Source: an uncultured Acetatifactor sp.
Lineage (GTDB): Bacteria; Bacillota; Clostridia; Lachnospirales; Lachnospiraceae
DNA length: 64,000 nucleotides
Reading direction: 5' to 3'
NCBI GenBank assembly: GCA_934402375.1
Contig: CAKRUB010000002.1
Location: forward strand, 214,793 to 278,792
Numbering within the stretch: position 1 is the first letter of the stretch; every line of letters starts with the position of its first letter. A model generated the notes under the pieces. That model saw only the letters and a program-made list of their open reading frames with translations. It searched no databases and was not told the origin of the DNA. Positions 17,788-26,772 of this stretch are shown one piece after another. A program made the position numbers and the translations under genes.

Positions 17788-17818
17788 AAGGCTGCCGGAC
17801 AATGGCAGCCTTTCTTTC
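17788..17818 (+). terminator. Terminator of the mbl-flhO-flhP operon
   Basis: A perfect 9-base stem (AAGGCTGCC 17788-17796 with GGCAGCCTT 17804-17812), a 7-base loop and a T-rich tail. It helps place the recD2 start downstream of it. Confidence 0.88.
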
Positions 17819-17839
17819 GCTATGAAAAGATGGGGACGG

Positions 17840-20080
17840 ATGATGGAAACAATTACCGGATATGTGGACCATATCATATTCAGCAACAGTGAAAATGGAT
17901 ATACAGTCATGAATCTTGTCACAGACGGTGAGGAGATCACCTGCGTGGGCATGTGCAAGGGATTGACACAGGGGGAAAACATCGAGGCAGACGGGGAATA
18001 TATTGAACATCCGGTTTATGGCAGACAATTTAAGCTGAGCAGCTTTCACACGATTGCGCCGAAGGACAGCGCGAGTATGGAGCGCTATCTCGGTTCGGGG
18101 GCGGTCAAGGGAGTCGGTGCGGCTCTGGCGGCGAGAATCGTGAAGAAATTCGGGGACGACACCTTCCGCATTATTGAGGAGGAGCCGGAGAGACTGGCGG
18201 AGATCAAGGGCATCAGCCTTCGCAAGGCACAGGAAATCGCCGTGCAGATGGAAGAAAAAAAGGATCTGCGGGAGGCGCTGGTATATCTGCAGCAGTACGG
18301 AATATCAAACGCGCTTGCAGTAAAGATTTACGATGCCTACGGAATGAATCTGTACGGAATCCTGAAGGAAAATCCTTATAAGCTGGCGGAAGACATTTCG
18401 GGAGTCGGCTTCCGCATGGCAGATGAACTGGCTGCGAAAATTGGAATCCATACGGATTCGGATTACCGGATAAGGAGCGGCATTTTCTATACCCTGCTGC
18501 AATCGGTGGGAGAGGGACACTGCTTCCTGCCGATGGATATGCTGTTGGAGAGGGCGTCGGAGCTGCTTCAGGTGGACAGTGAGTACATCCGTCCCCAGGT
18601 CGATAATCTCATGATGGATAAAAAGCTGGTAATCAAAGGCGAAAACGTATTTGCGGCCTCGTATTTTTACGCAGAGCTGAATTGCGCGAGAATGCTCCAT
18701 GAGCTGAATCTTCCGATGCAGGAGAGCGAAAATCTGCCGTCACAGAACGCAGCCATCGAGAAACAGCTGGAAAAGCTTGCGGCAGCACTGCACATGGAGC
18801 TGGATGAGCTGCAGAAGAAGGCGGTGCTGGAATGTATCCGCAACGGTGTGTTCATCCTGTCGGGGGGGCCCGGAACGGGAAAGACGACGACAATCAACAT
18901 GATTATCCGGTATTTTGAGGCGGAGGGACTGGACATCTTTCTGGCTGCTCCCACCGGGCGCGCCGCAAAGCGCATGACGGAGGCAACCGGCTTCGAGGCG
19001 AGAACGGTTCACAGAATGCTGGAGCTGAACAGTGCGCTCTCGGACGAGGATACGAGAAGGGTAAACTTTGAGAGGAACGAAGAAAATCCGCTGGAGACGG
19101 ATGTGGTGATCATAGACGAGATGTCGATGGTGGACATCCAGCTGTTTCAGGCTTTGCTCAAGGCGATCGCACCCGGCACAAGACTTGTGCTCGTGGGAGA
19201 TGTGAACCAGCTTCCGAGTGTGGGACCGGGACAGGTGCTGAGGGATATTATTGACAGCGGACAGTTCCCCACCGTGGAGCTGAAGAAGATTTTCAGACAG
19301 GCGGAGAAGAGCGACATTGTTGTCAATGCACACAGAATAAACAATGGTGAGCAGATCGCACTGGACAATAAGTCCATGGATTTCTTTATGCTGGAGCGAA
19401 ATGACGTTAATGTCATTTACAAGCATATGATTCAGCTGATCAAAGAAAAGCTGCCGAAATATGTGGATGCAACCCCCTATGATATTCAGGTGCTGACGCC
19501 TATGCGGAAGGGCAGTCTGGGATGCGAAACGTTAAACGGCATCCTGCAGCAGTATCTGAATCCTCCGGCGCCCGGAAAGAGGGAGCATGTCAGCGGAAGC
19601 GAGATTTACCGCGAGGGCGACAAGGTTATGCAGGTGAAGAATAATTATCAGCTGGAGTGGGAGGTTGTCAGTAAGTACAACATACCCATTGACAAGGGAA
19701 TGGGCATCTTCAACGGAGATATGGGGAAGATTATAGAGATCAACGAGAATGCCTCGAACATGGTTGTGGAATATGACGAGCAGCGCAGAGTGACCTATCC
19801 GTTTTCCCTGCTCGAGGAGCTGGAGCTGTCCTATGCAATCACGATACACAAGTCACAGGGAAGCGAGTATCCGGCGGTGCTTCTGCCGCTGCTGAGCGGC
19901 CCGAGAATGCTGTTTAACCGGAATCTTCTGTACACGGCGATCACAAGGGCGAGAAGCTGTGTCACAATTCTTGGAAGCAGTGCGACGGTGCGTGGAATGA
20001 TAGAGAATAACAGCGAGAACCGGAGATTTACGGCGCTGGCTGACAGGATTCGTGAGGTCTGTGGGCAGAATTGGGGATAG
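17840..20080 (+). CDS. recD2: RecD2-type DNA helicase
   Basis: A superfamily 1B 5'-3' helicase of the RecD2/YrrC type, 746 residues, which works without RecBC in DNA repair and replication-fork tolerance. Seen: the N-terminal OB-like and helix-hairpin-helix region (METITGYVDHIIFSNSENGY; KGVGAALAARIVKKFG), Walker A GGPGTGKT (342-349), Walker B VVIIDEMSMVD, the SH3-like insertion and the final motif NRNLLYTAITRARSCV. A start at 17840 (or the adjacent ATG 17843) is chosen since upstream codons lie in a terminator hairpin; family members begin METI. A run of seven G in the Walker A coding region is in frame. Confidence 0.94.
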   Translation: MMETITGYVDHIIFSNSENGYTVMNLVTDGEEITCVGMCKGLTQGENIEADGEYIEHPVYGRQFKLSSFHTIAPKDSASMERYLGSGAVKGVGAALAARIVKKFGDDTFRIIEEEPERLAEIKGISLRKAQEIAVQMEEKKDLREALVYLQQYGISNALAVKIYDAYGMNLYGILKENPYKLAEDISGVGFRMADELAAKIGIHTDSDYRIRSGIFYTLLQSVGEGHCFLPMDMLLERASELLQVDSEYIRPQVDNLMMDKKLVIKGENVFAASYFYAELNCARMLHELNLPMQESENLPSQNAAIEKQLEKLAAALHMELDELQKKAVLECIRNGVFILSGGPGTGKTTTINMIIRYFEAEGLDIFLAAPTGRAAKRMTEATGFEARTVHRMLELNSALSDEDTRRVNFERNEENPLETDVVIIDEMSMVDIQLFQALLKAIAPGTRLVLVGDVNQLPSVGPGQVLRDIIDSGQFPTVELKKIFRQAEKSDIVVNAHRINNGEQIALDNKSMDFFMLERNDVNVIYKHMIQLIKEKLPKYVDATPYDIQVLTPMRKGSLGCETLNGILQQYLNPPAPGKREHVSGSEIYREGDKVMQVKNNYQLEWEVVSKYNIPIDKGMGIFNGDMGKIIEINENASNMVVEYDEQRRVTYPFSLLEELELSYAITIHKSQGSEYPAVLLPLLSGPRMLFNRNLLYTAITRARSCVTILGSSATVRGMIENNSENRRFTALADRIREVCGQNWG

Positions 20081-20127
20081 CTCTTTGGAAATTGGGGACA
20101 AGATTGAAAAATAGAACGTGCGCGGAA

Positions 20128-20871
20128 ATGGATATAACTATGGGGAATATAAAAGCAAAGCTGAGAGAATGGTGTAATGGTGTTCTGCGGGTGGTTTACC
20201 CTGTGCGCTGTCCGGTGTGCGATGAGATTGTTGACGAGCCAGGGGAGAAGGTATGTGCGGAGTGCCTGAGGAAAATAAAGCTTCTGACACCGCCGTGGTG
20301 CATGCGCTGCGGAAGAAAGGTGGAGGATGGGGAGGAGTACTGCCGGGACTGCAGAGGGAGTCGGCATGTTTTTGACCGGGGAAGAGCCCTGTATGAGTAT
20401 GCGGATGCGGCGGCATCCATCTACCGGTTCAAGTATGCGGGACGGAGAGAATACGCTGATTTTTTCGGGGAGGAGATCGCGGAGTATCTCGGGGACTTTA
20501 TCCGGCAGATACAACCGGACGGTATTGTGCCGATTCCGCTGCACAGGCGCAGGTATGCCAAAAGGGGCTATAATCAGGCGGAACTGCTTGCGAGTGAGAC
20601 GGGACGGCGTCTGGGGATTCCAGTGTATCCGAAAATGCTGGTCCGTGTCAGGAATACCGTGCCACAGAAGAAATTAAATCCTCAGGAACGCCAAAATAAT
20701 TTGAAAAAGGCTTTCAATATAGGCAGAAATGATGTAAAATTAAAGGTGATACTGGTTTTTGATGACATATATACCACCGGCAGTACGATTGATGAGGCTG
20801 CCAGGGCCCTGCGAGAGGCAGGTGCTGAGAAAATCTATTTCATTACCCTTGCCTGCGGCGCAGGAATATAG
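20128..20871 (+). CDS. comF: ComF-family phosphoribosyltransferase-like protein
   Basis: A ComFC/GntX-type protein of 247 residues linked to DNA uptake in competent Firmicutes. Seen: a Cys4 zinc finger (CPVC ... CAEC), a second Cys set (CMRCG ... CRDC) and a C-terminal type I PRTase domain with PQKKLNPQERQNNLKKAF and the PRPP loop VILVFDDIYTTGSTIDEAA. The start is uncertain: ATG 20128 and ATG 20140 are possible, and the frame is open back into recD2 (TTG 20071); none has a good ribosome site. The next gene is yvyF, as in Bacillus. Neither comFA nor comFB is in the window. Confidence 0.88.
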   Translation: MDITMGNIKAKLREWCNGVLRVVYPVRCPVCDEIVDEPGEKVCAECLRKIKLLTPPWCMRCGRKVEDGEEYCRDCRGSRHVFDRGRALYEYADAAASIYRFKYAGRREYADFFGEEIAEYLGDFIRQIQPDGIVPIPLHRRRYAKRGYNQAELLASETGRRLGIPVYPKMLVRVRNTVPQKKLNPQERQNNLKKAFNIGRNDVKLKVILVFDDIYTTGSTIDEAARALREAGAEKIYFITLACGAGI

Positions 20872-20890
20872 GGAAAACCGGAGGGATATT

Positions 20891-21298
20891 ATGAATATTA
20901 AAAATTGCAGATCCTGCGGCAGAATATTCAACTATGTTGCAGGGCCAGTGGTCTGTCCTGCCTGCCGGGAAGGACTGGAAGCGAAATTTCAGGAAGTAAA
21001 GGAATATGTGCGTGAGCATAAGGGTGCAGGAATTGTTGAGGTGGCTGAGGCGTGTGACGTGGAGCCGGCGCAGATCCGGCAGTGGCTTCGTGAGGAGCGG
21101 CTGGAGGTAACGGAGGATTCTGCAATGTTCCTGAACTGTGAAGCGTGCGGAGCGCCGATCCGATGCGGCAGATTTTGCGATAAGTGCAAGGCAAGCATGA
21201 AAAAGGATTTCAGAGAAATCATAGATGCAAAGCGTCCGGTACAGCCGCAGCCGCACAGGGACAAAGAGGACGGAAACCCCAAGATGAGATTTCTGTAG
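20891..21298 (+). CDS. yvyF: YvyF-type flagellar operon protein
   Basis: A 135-residue cytoplasmic zinc-ribbon protein of the flagellar-operon YvyF family. Seen: an N-terminal CxxC pair (CRSCGRIFNYVAGPVVCPAC), a helical middle with an HTH-like part (IVEVAEACDVEPAQIRQWLR) and a second Cys set (CEACGAPIRCGRFCDKC). The ATG follows GGAGGG by five bases. In Bacillus yvyF sits between comFC and flgM; here comF precedes, but flgM and flgK are not next, so only half of the order is kept. Its function is not known. Confidence 0.85.
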   Translation: MNIKNCRSCGRIFNYVAGPVVCPACREGLEAKFQEVKEYVREHKGAGIVEVAEACDVEPAQIRQWLREERLEVTEDSAMFLNCEACGAPIRCGRFCDKCKASMKKDFREIIDAKRPVQPQPHRDKEDGNPKMRFL

Positions 21299-21313
21299 AC
21301 CGGAGGAGCTGTT

Positions 21314-21733
21314 ATGCTGAATGAAGAACGCGTGATATTGATGACACAGATGGCATCTTATGAAAATGGTGACGGCAGGAAGAACATGAAGATCGGTAAC
21401 TATTTTCGGAGCGATTATATCGCAGTGCAGGTGTTGAAGTCTGTTATCTGCGGAACGATTTCGTTTGCCATCGTATTTGCGCTGTACATTTTTTATGACT
21501 TTGAAATCTTTATGCAGGATCTGTATAAGATGGATCTGCTTTCCTTTGCCAAGAATATCCTGATTTATTTTGTTGTGTTTGTGGCTGCGTACAGCCTGCT
21601 GACCTATGTGATCTGTACCTACCGCTATGCAAAGGCAAAGAACAGCCTGAAGTGCTACTATCATAATTTAAAGAAGCTGAATTCATCCTATGGCGGAGAC
21701 GCTGCGAGGAAGTCAGCCGGAGGACATAAATGA
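21314..21733 (+). CDS. Small two-helix membrane protein, unknown
   Basis: I do not recognise this 139-residue protein beyond a conserved hypothetical of related Clostridia. Seen: a soluble N-terminus (about 1-40), two membrane helices (about 45-62 and 77-103), and a basic C-terminus (RYAKAKNSLKCYYHNLKKLN). Possible starts are ATG 21314 (GGAGGAG upstream, preferred), 21341 and 21350. It overlaps the next membrane gene by four bases (ATGA), so the two are probably made together, and the pair leads into cdaA. Confidence 0.65.
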   Translation: MLNEERVILMTQMASYENGDGRKNMKIGNYFRSDYIAVQVLKSVICGTISFAIVFALYIFYDFEIFMQDLYKMDLLSFAKNILIYFVVFVAAYSLLTYVICTYRYAKAKNSLKCYYHNLKKLNSSYGGDAARKSAGGHK

Positions 21734-22824
21734 CAGGTTTACTCGAAATAAGAGAAAAAGTGAAGCAATTATACAGCAGATATGAGGCGTTTTTGCTGCC
21801 GATACTGAAGTTTCTGCTGGCGTTTGTAGTGCTCAGTATGCTGAACGGCAAAATAGGCTATATGAGCAAGATAGATAATATTGCCATAGTGCTGATCGTG
21901 GCATTGGCATGCTCTTTTCTTCCGACGAATTTTATCGTGTTGTTTGCGGCTGCTTTCAGTCTGGCGCATATGTATGCGCTGTCGATGGAGGTGGCGCTGG
22001 TAGGGCTGTGTGTATATCTTGTGATGTTTTTGCTCTATTTCCGTTTCAGCCCGAAGGACACGCTCCTTGTACTGCTGACACCGATACTCTGCTCGTTGAA
22101 GGTACCGTATATCATTCCGATAGCGGCAGGGCTGCTCTGTGCACCAACGGCGATCGTGTCTGTCGGCTGCGGTGTGGCGGTCTTTTATCTTCTGCAGACG
22201 GTCATCAACAGTGCATCCACGATTAACACGCTTGGCCCTGAGGAAGCTACGGCAAAGATCCGGCTGATCATAGACGGAATTGTGGGAAATAAGGCAATGC
22301 TTGTTGTGATTGCAGCGTTTTCAATTACGATCCTGACGGTATACCTGATCCGGAAGATGGCGATCGCTCATTCGTGGACGGTTGCAATGGCAGTCGGTGT
22401 CATGGTAGACGTTGTTGTGTTGTTAATCGGTGATCTGATCTACGATATTAATATTTCAGTGATCGGCGTCCTGCTTGGCTCGATTCTTGCGCTGGTGGTG
22501 GCGAAGGTTCTGGAATTTTTCAGATTCTGTGTGGATTACAGCCGCACAGAAAAGGTGCAGTTTGAGGACGACGAGTATTATTACTATGTCAAGGCAGTGC
22601 CGAAGATGTCAGTGACAGCGCCTTCAAAGACCGTAAAGAGAATCAATACGCAGCATAACCGCGGCGGAGAGCGCAGTGTTGTCACGGAGAGGACTACAGG
22701 CGGCAAGGGCGGAGCCCAGCGGGCAAGAGGCGACTACAGAGGCGGCAGAAGCGTTACCATCGGCAGCACGGATGCGGACATGGATAACGAGAATGAAATA
22801 GATGATTACGACGAGTTTTTCTAA
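21730..22824 (+). CDS. Polytopic membrane protein, unknown, upstream of cdaA
   Basis: A 364-residue membrane protein with about eight to ten hydrophobic helices up to residue 265 and a charged cytoplasmic-type tail (about 270-364) rich in Tyr, Arg, Gly and Asp, with RGGERSVVTERTTGGKGG and ending DDYDEFF. No transporter signature is visible. GGAGGACATAA precedes the ATG, which overlaps the upstream stop. The steady position before cdaA-cdaR suggests an envelope or osmotic role linked to c-di-AMP, which is inference. Confidence 0.65.
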   Translation: MTGLLEIREKVKQLYSRYEAFLLPILKFLLAFVVLSMLNGKIGYMSKIDNIAIVLIVALACSFLPTNFIVLFAAAFSLAHMYALSMEVALVGLCVYLVMFLLYFRFSPKDTLLVLLTPILCSLKVPYIIPIAAGLLCAPTAIVSVGCGVAVFYLLQTVINSASTINTLGPEEATAKIRLIIDGIVGNKAMLVVIAAFSITILTVYLIRKMAIAHSWTVAMAVGVMVDVVVLLIGDLIYDINISVIGVLLGSILALVVAKVLEFFRFCVDYSRTEKVQFEDDEYYYYVKAVPKMSVTAPSKTVKRINTQHNRGGERSVVTERTTGGKGGAQRARGDYRGGRSVTIGSTDADMDNENEIDDYDEFF

Positions 22825-22877
22825 GAGGAAGTTACCCGGAGGCGGGATAGAACAGATAGAGGCGAGATGTTGGGCAG

Positions 22878-23774
22878 ATGCAGTGGTTTGAGACAATAGT
22901 TGATTATGTGAAGAGCTTCAGCACATACAGAACGACGATTGATGCAGGGGATATTCTGGAAATCCTCATCATCGCGTTTTTGCTGTACTATATTTTAAAA
23001 TGGATGAAGACGACCAGAGCGTGGCAGCTTCTGAAAGGACTTGCCGTGATCTGTGTCTTTCTGCTGCTGGCTTTTATCATGGATATGACGACAATTCTCT
23101 GGCTTGCGCAGAATCTGCTGAGCTTTGCGGTGATGGCGATCGTTGTTGTCATGCAGCCGGAGCTTCGTCATGCGTTGGAGGAGCTGGGAAAGAAGAATTT
23201 TCTGCCGTCCGGCGTCTTTGCGGATTCGGGTAAGAGAGAGCAGGAACTCTTCTCAGAGAAGACAATTAATGAAATTGTCAAGGCGTGCTTTGAGATGGGA
23301 AAGGCAAAGACGGGCGCCCTGATCGTGATCGAACAGAAGGAGTCGCTCCGTGACTATGAGCGTACGGGCATCGAGGTGGATGGCATTGTGACAAGCCAGC
23401 TGCTCATTAATATTTTTGAACACAATACTCCGTTGCACGACGGAGCTGTTATTGTGCGGGGAAACAGAGTGACCTCTGCGACCTGCTATCTTCCGCTGTC
23501 TGACAATCTGGGGCTGAGCAAGGAGCTTGGAACCAGACACCGCGCCGGAGTCGGCGTCTCGGAGGTGACGGATTCCCTGACGGTTATTGTCTCAGAGGAG
23601 ACGGGAAAGGTCAGCGTGGCGTATGAAGGACAGCTTGAGAGGGGATTTACTCCCGATGACCTGAAGGCAAGATTACAGAAGGTTCTGAACAGGCAGGATG
23701 AGGAAAAGCCGAAGGGAAGACGCATCTGGAAAGGGAGGAGCAAGACGAAGCATGAAAAAAAGAATCTTTCGTAA
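22878..23774 (+). CDS. cdaA: CdaA diadenylate cyclase
   Basis: The main housekeeping c-di-AMP synthase of Firmicutes: two ATP to c-di-AMP, at the membrane. It has 298 residues. Seen: three N-terminal membrane helices (about 25-95), a linker and the DAC domain with the catalytic DGA (D188-A190, in PLHDGAVIV) and RHR (R220-R222, in GTRHRAGVG). The C-terminal tail is basic (GRRIWKGRSKTKHEKK). It overlaps cdaR by 23 bases, which implies coupling. c-di-AMP controls potassium and osmolyte import and wall homeostasis. Confidence 0.96.
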   Translation: MQWFETIVDYVKSFSTYRTTIDAGDILEILIIAFLLYYILKWMKTTRAWQLLKGLAVICVFLLLAFIMDMTTILWLAQNLLSFAVMAIVVVMQPELRHALEELGKKNFLPSGVFADSGKREQELFSEKTINEIVKACFEMGKAKTGALIVIEQKESLRDYERTGIEVDGIVTSQLLINIFEHNTPLHDGAVIVRGNRVTSATCYLPLSDNLGLSKELGTRHRAGVGVSEVTDSLTVIVSEETGKVSVAYEGQLERGFTPDDLKARLQKVLNRQDEEKPKGRRIWKGRSKTKHEKKNLS

Positions 23775-25038
23775 CTGGGGTCTTAAGCTGGCTTCTCTGC
23801 TGCTGGCTTCCCTGCTGTGGTTTGTAGCGGCGCAGATTGCAGATCCCAAGGAGACGGTCTATTTTTCCAATATACCGGTGACACTGACGAATACCGAGCT
23901 GCTTGAAAAAGAGGGCAAGGTTTACGAGATACTGGACAATACGGATACTGTCCGTGTGACGATTCGCGCACCGCGAAGCATTACCAGAAATCTGCGGGCA
24001 TCTGATATTATTGCGGAAGCCGATATGAACAGGCTTACAGACATAAATACCATTGTTATATCATATAATGTTCAGAATGTGCAAAGCTCGAGCGTCGAGT
24101 CGATCCGGGGGGATCATGATGTTGTGAGGCTGACAGTGGAAGAAAGATCCAGCAAGTGGATCAGGGTGCAGCATCAGACAGTCGGACAGGTCGCGGAAGG
24201 GTATATGGTTGCGAGTGTGTCTCCTGACCAGAACCTGATAGAGGTCACCGGGCCCAAGTCTGCTGTGGAGCGTATAGCCAATGCAAAGGTCGAGGTGGAT
24301 GTGACCGGAGTGAGCACAAGTATGTCGTTGAATGTGGAGCCGCTGCTCTATGATGCGGATGGAAATCTTCTTGAACTCCCGAGCGTCAGCCGGAACGTGA
24401 ATCAGATCCATATGTCGGTTGAGGTGCTCGCAACAAAGGAAGTGCCGATAGAATTGAACGTGACAGGTGTACCTGCGGAGGGTTATCTTGCAACCGGGAT
24501 GACAGAGTGCGAACCGTCTACGGTGGTGGTTGCGGGGACGCCGGCAGCGCTGGCAAGCGTGACGAGCATTCCCATTTCCGGGGAGATGCTGGACATTACC
24601 GGTGCGAACAGCGATCTCGTAAGTGTTATCAATATTAAGGACTATCTGAAGGAAAATGTCAGACTTGCGGACAGCAGCTTTAACGGAAGAGTTACAGCGA
24701 CGGTATATGTTGAGCCGATTGTCGAGAGGGATTTTGAGCTGACACCGGAGGATATTACACTGCTGAACGTGCCCGAGGGATATGAAACGGAGATTGTCGT
24801 TGACGAAAATTCTCCGTACCTTCTCACGATCTCGGGACTGGATGAGGCGGTTTCCGCAGTGCAGGAAAGCACGGTCACAACGACGGTCGACATTGCGGCA
24901 TGGCTGGAAGAGCATCAGATGGAGGAGCCCGGGGATCACACTTATGAGATACCGGTGGAGTTCTCGCTTCCGAATGATGTGACGGAGGAAAATGAAGTAA
25001 TTATAAAGGTAAAGTTCACCAAGATGGAGGTTTTATAA
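23752..25038 (+). CDS. cdaR: CdaR (YbbR-domain regulator of CdaA)
   Basis: A membrane-anchored extracytoplasmic protein of 428 residues with an N-terminal helix (WGLKLASLLLASLLWFVAAQ) and about four YbbR repeats (roughly 40-130, 135-225, 230-320, 325-425), seen as recurring VTGVxxxG/VxPxxV patterns. In Bacillus and Listeria CdaR binds CdaA and tunes its activity. ATG 23752 is chosen: GGGAGGAG is upstream, and the N-terminal basic residues plus helix make a normal anchor; earlier in-frame codons lie deep in cdaA. glmM, the usual third gene, is absent; an HPr gene follows instead. Confidence 0.93.
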   Translation: MKKRIFRNWGLKLASLLLASLLWFVAAQIADPKETVYFSNIPVTLTNTELLEKEGKVYEILDNTDTVRVTIRAPRSITRNLRASDIIAEADMNRLTDINTIVISYNVQNVQSSSVESIRGDHDVVRLTVEERSSKWIRVQHQTVGQVAEGYMVASVSPDQNLIEVTGPKSAVERIANAKVEVDVTGVSTSMSLNVEPLLYDADGNLLELPSVSRNVNQIHMSVEVLATKEVPIELNVTGVPAEGYLATGMTECEPSTVVVAGTPAALASVTSIPISGEMLDITGANSDLVSVINIKDYLKENVRLADSSFNGRVTATVYVEPIVERDFELTPEDITLLNVPEGYETEIVVDENSPYLLTISGLDEAVSAVQESTVTTTVDIAAWLEEHQMEEPGDHTYEIPVEFSLPNDVTEENEVIIKVKFTKMEVL

Positions 25039-25085
25039 AGAGTAAAAACGCTTTGAAGGGGATGTGCTACAGAGCAAAAATTGAC

Positions 25086-25114
25086 TTGTGCTTCCGGGTG
25101 GCTCATGGTATGAT
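25086..25114 (+). promoter_or_regulatory. Possible promoter of the HPr gene
   Basis: TTGTGC (25086-25091), a 17-base spacer and TATGAT (25109-25114). An overlapping TTGACT at 25081 is a better -35 but its spacing (22) is too long. It lies about 50 bases before the ATG, in the gap after cdaR. Confidence 0.45.
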
Positions 25115-25165
25115 GGAGTGGAAGAAGGGAGCTGTCCGGCAGCAGAGATTGGAGGGAAAGGCAAA

Positions 25166-25429
25166 ATGGTAAGTCAGAAGGTAGTGATCAAGAATCCTAC
25201 AGGTCTGCATCTCAGACCGGCGGGGATTCTGTGTAAGGAGGCAATGCAGTTTAAGTCCTTGATCACGTTTTCATTTAGAGAAAATACGGCAAACGCGAAG
25301 AGCGTGTTGAGTGTGTTAGGTGCGTGTGTGAAATGCGGGGATGAAATCGAATTTGTCTGCGAGGGAGAGGATGAAAAGGAAGCTCTTGAGACTCTGGTTC
25401 GCGCAGTGGAGGACGGATTAGGAGAATAA
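25166..25429 (+). CDS. ptsH: HPr, phosphocarrier protein of the PTS
   Basis: An 87-residue HPr. Seen: phosphorylated His15 in KNPTGLHLRPAG and the regulatory Ser46 in NAKSVLSVLG, both at the canonical positions, so it can in principle accept phosphate from enzyme I and be a target of HPr kinase for CcpA-type catabolite control. ATG 25166 has GGAGGG about ten bases upstream. ptsI is not next to it; a strong terminator follows at once, so it is likely a single-gene unit, perhaps also read through from cdaAR. Confidence 0.93.
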   Translation: MVSQKVVIKNPTGLHLRPAGILCKEAMQFKSLITFSFRENTANAKSVLSVLGACVKCGDEIEFVCEGEDEKEALETLVRAVEDGLGE

Positions 25430-25434
25430 AAGTT

Positions 25435-25463
25435 GGGCATATCGTTTCGATATGCCCTTTTTT
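25435..25463 (+). terminator. Terminator after the HPr gene
   Basis: A perfect 10-base stem GGGCATATCG (25435-25444) and CGATATGCCC (25448-25457), loop TTT, then six T. On the minus strand the same hairpin is followed by AACTTTTATT, so it may also stop transcripts from the DUF3048 gene. Confidence 0.9.
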
Positions 25464-25467
25464 CATG

Positions 25468-25493
25468 GTGTGTCCGGCGAAGCCGGATCACAC
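25468..25493 (-). terminator. Hairpin at the 3' end of the DUF3048 gene
   Basis: GTGTGTCCGGC (25468-25478) pairs with GCCGGATCACAC (25482-25493) with one bulged base and a GAA loop. It has no own T run on the minus strand and may work with the following hairpin at 25435-25457. Confidence 0.5.
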
Positions 25494-25511
25494 TTGCCTC
25501 ACGGCGCATAT

Positions 25512-26654
25512 TCAACGGTAGGTAAAATTATCGCCGGACTGAATGATACAGATCATTGTCTTGCCGGTGTTGAGTGAAATTTCATTTCCTGAGTCATCAT
25601 AGAATCTTGTCGTGCCATAGTCGCTTAACTTTTTCCATGTCACATGAATTCCCCTGCCCTCTGTGAAAAACCATCCGTCCTGTGTAGTGTCCAGACAGGT
25701 GACAGAGAGATAGCCTTCACCGATGTCTTCACTCTGGACGTCCTGTACAAGAATGTTCTTAAAGGCTAACTGCTGACCGGTTGCCGCATCCACATGGGGA
25801 CCGTCGGTGCCGCCGGAAAGATGCTGCGAGCGGTAGTAGAGTCCATCCTGCGGGTTATAATCAAAATAACACCTTGTGACGGGATAGCAGCCGGACATGT
25901 CGATGTAAGTGGCAGCTGTGGCAGCGGTGCCATACTGCTCAAGGGTGTTCGGTGCCTCGCTGCCGGTAAACTGGAAATGCTGCGTGTCACAGAGCCCGCG
26001 ATAGGAGAGGGAATATCCTTTTTCGTTCACGACCTTCTGAATGCCGCTCCCTGTCGCATAAAGGTTGTGCGGTCTCTGACGGGAAGGGTCGCGGAAGAAC
26101 GCATCGGTATCAGGAAAGCCGTTCTCGTTGATTGTCTCCGTATCCGGCAGCGCCAGCAGTTCATTCACAAAGAAGGGCTGCCCGGAATGCACGATAAAGG
26201 CATCCCATTCAAATGCCCAGTAGGCAAAATAAGAACGCAGGCTGCGGATATTGCCGATCTTGTCCAGATCCGTCCAGTTCTCAAATATGGCGAGGAAGCG
26301 GGTCATGCGCCCCTCCACGTTTGCCTCGTACAGGATGGAGGCGTTTGAAAGGTTATAGTGGGGCAGGGCATTGCTCTCGTTTGGAATCATCACGGCGATG
26401 GGGCGAGTTTCCGCTGTGGTTTTATCGACCCATTCGTTTGTGAGCCTGCTTCGTTCCATGCCCTCATGGGGTGGAAGTGAATTTGCGTCACCGGCGGGCG
26501 TTGAAGCCTCGGGATGGTTGTAGCTGTCATCATCTGGCGCGTGTACACCGACGGTGTTGTCTGAAAGCGCATTATCGGAAGCGGGCACATTCGTACTACA
26601 GGCGCATAGCAGCACGCACAAAGCCAGAACAGAACCCAGTTTTAGTCTCCTCAT
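25512..26654 (-). CDS. DUF3048 (YerB-type) lipoprotein
   Basis: A surface lipoprotein of 380 residues with a DUF3048 domain, the only clear minus-strand gene in the window. Seen: signal peptide and lipobox (MRRLKLGSVLALCVLLCAC), a low-complexity linker of about 45 residues (Ser, Asn, Asp rich), then the DUF3048 N-domain starting at RPIAVMIPN and containing IGNIRSLRSYFAYWAFEWDA, and the C-domain up to the end. AGGAGA precedes the ATG (on the minus strand). B. subtilis YerB is of this family; its biochemical role is unsettled. Both ends are marked by hairpins and by divergent or convergent neighbours, so it is a single-gene unit. Confidence 0.88.
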   Translation of the reverse strand: MRRLKLGSVLALCVLLCACSTNVPASDNALSDNTVGVHAPDDDSYNHPEASTPAGDANSLPPHEGMERSRLTNEWVDKTTAETRPIAVMIPNESNALPHYNLSNASILYEANVEGRMTRFLAIFENWTDLDKIGNIRSLRSYFAYWAFEWDAFIVHSGQPFFVNELLALPDTETINENGFPDTDAFFRDPSRQRPHNLYATGSGIQKVVNEKGYSLSYRGLCDTQHFQFTGSEAPNTLEQYGTAATAATYIDMSGCYPVTRCYFDYNPQDGLYYRSQHLSGGTDGPHVDAATGQQLAFKNILVQDVQSEDIGEGYLSVTCLDTTQDGWFFTEGRGIHVTWKKLSDYGTTRFYDDSGNEISLNTGKTMICIIQSGDNFTYR

Positions 26655-26772
26655 AAGTAGATCAATCTCCTTTGAATAGATTCATCTTATCACAAAAATC
26701 AGGCAGCGTCTCGTGGCAATATAAAAGTTAAGAATATTTAATAAAGATGGCTGCAGGGTGGGTGCTTTTTGC

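Noticed and set aside
18862..18868. Run of seven G in recD2 as a frameshift site
   Set aside because: The frame is continuous through Walker A and the protein has normal length on both sides.
22861..22878. Riboswitch before cdaA
   Set aside because: The gap is only about 50 bases and has no recognisable aptamer; no c-di-AMP or other riboswitch was found in the window.
25081..25114. TTGACT with TATGAT as a consensus promoter of ptsH
   Set aside because: The spacer would be 22 bases; the overlapping TTGTGC with 17 bases was reported instead, with low confidence.
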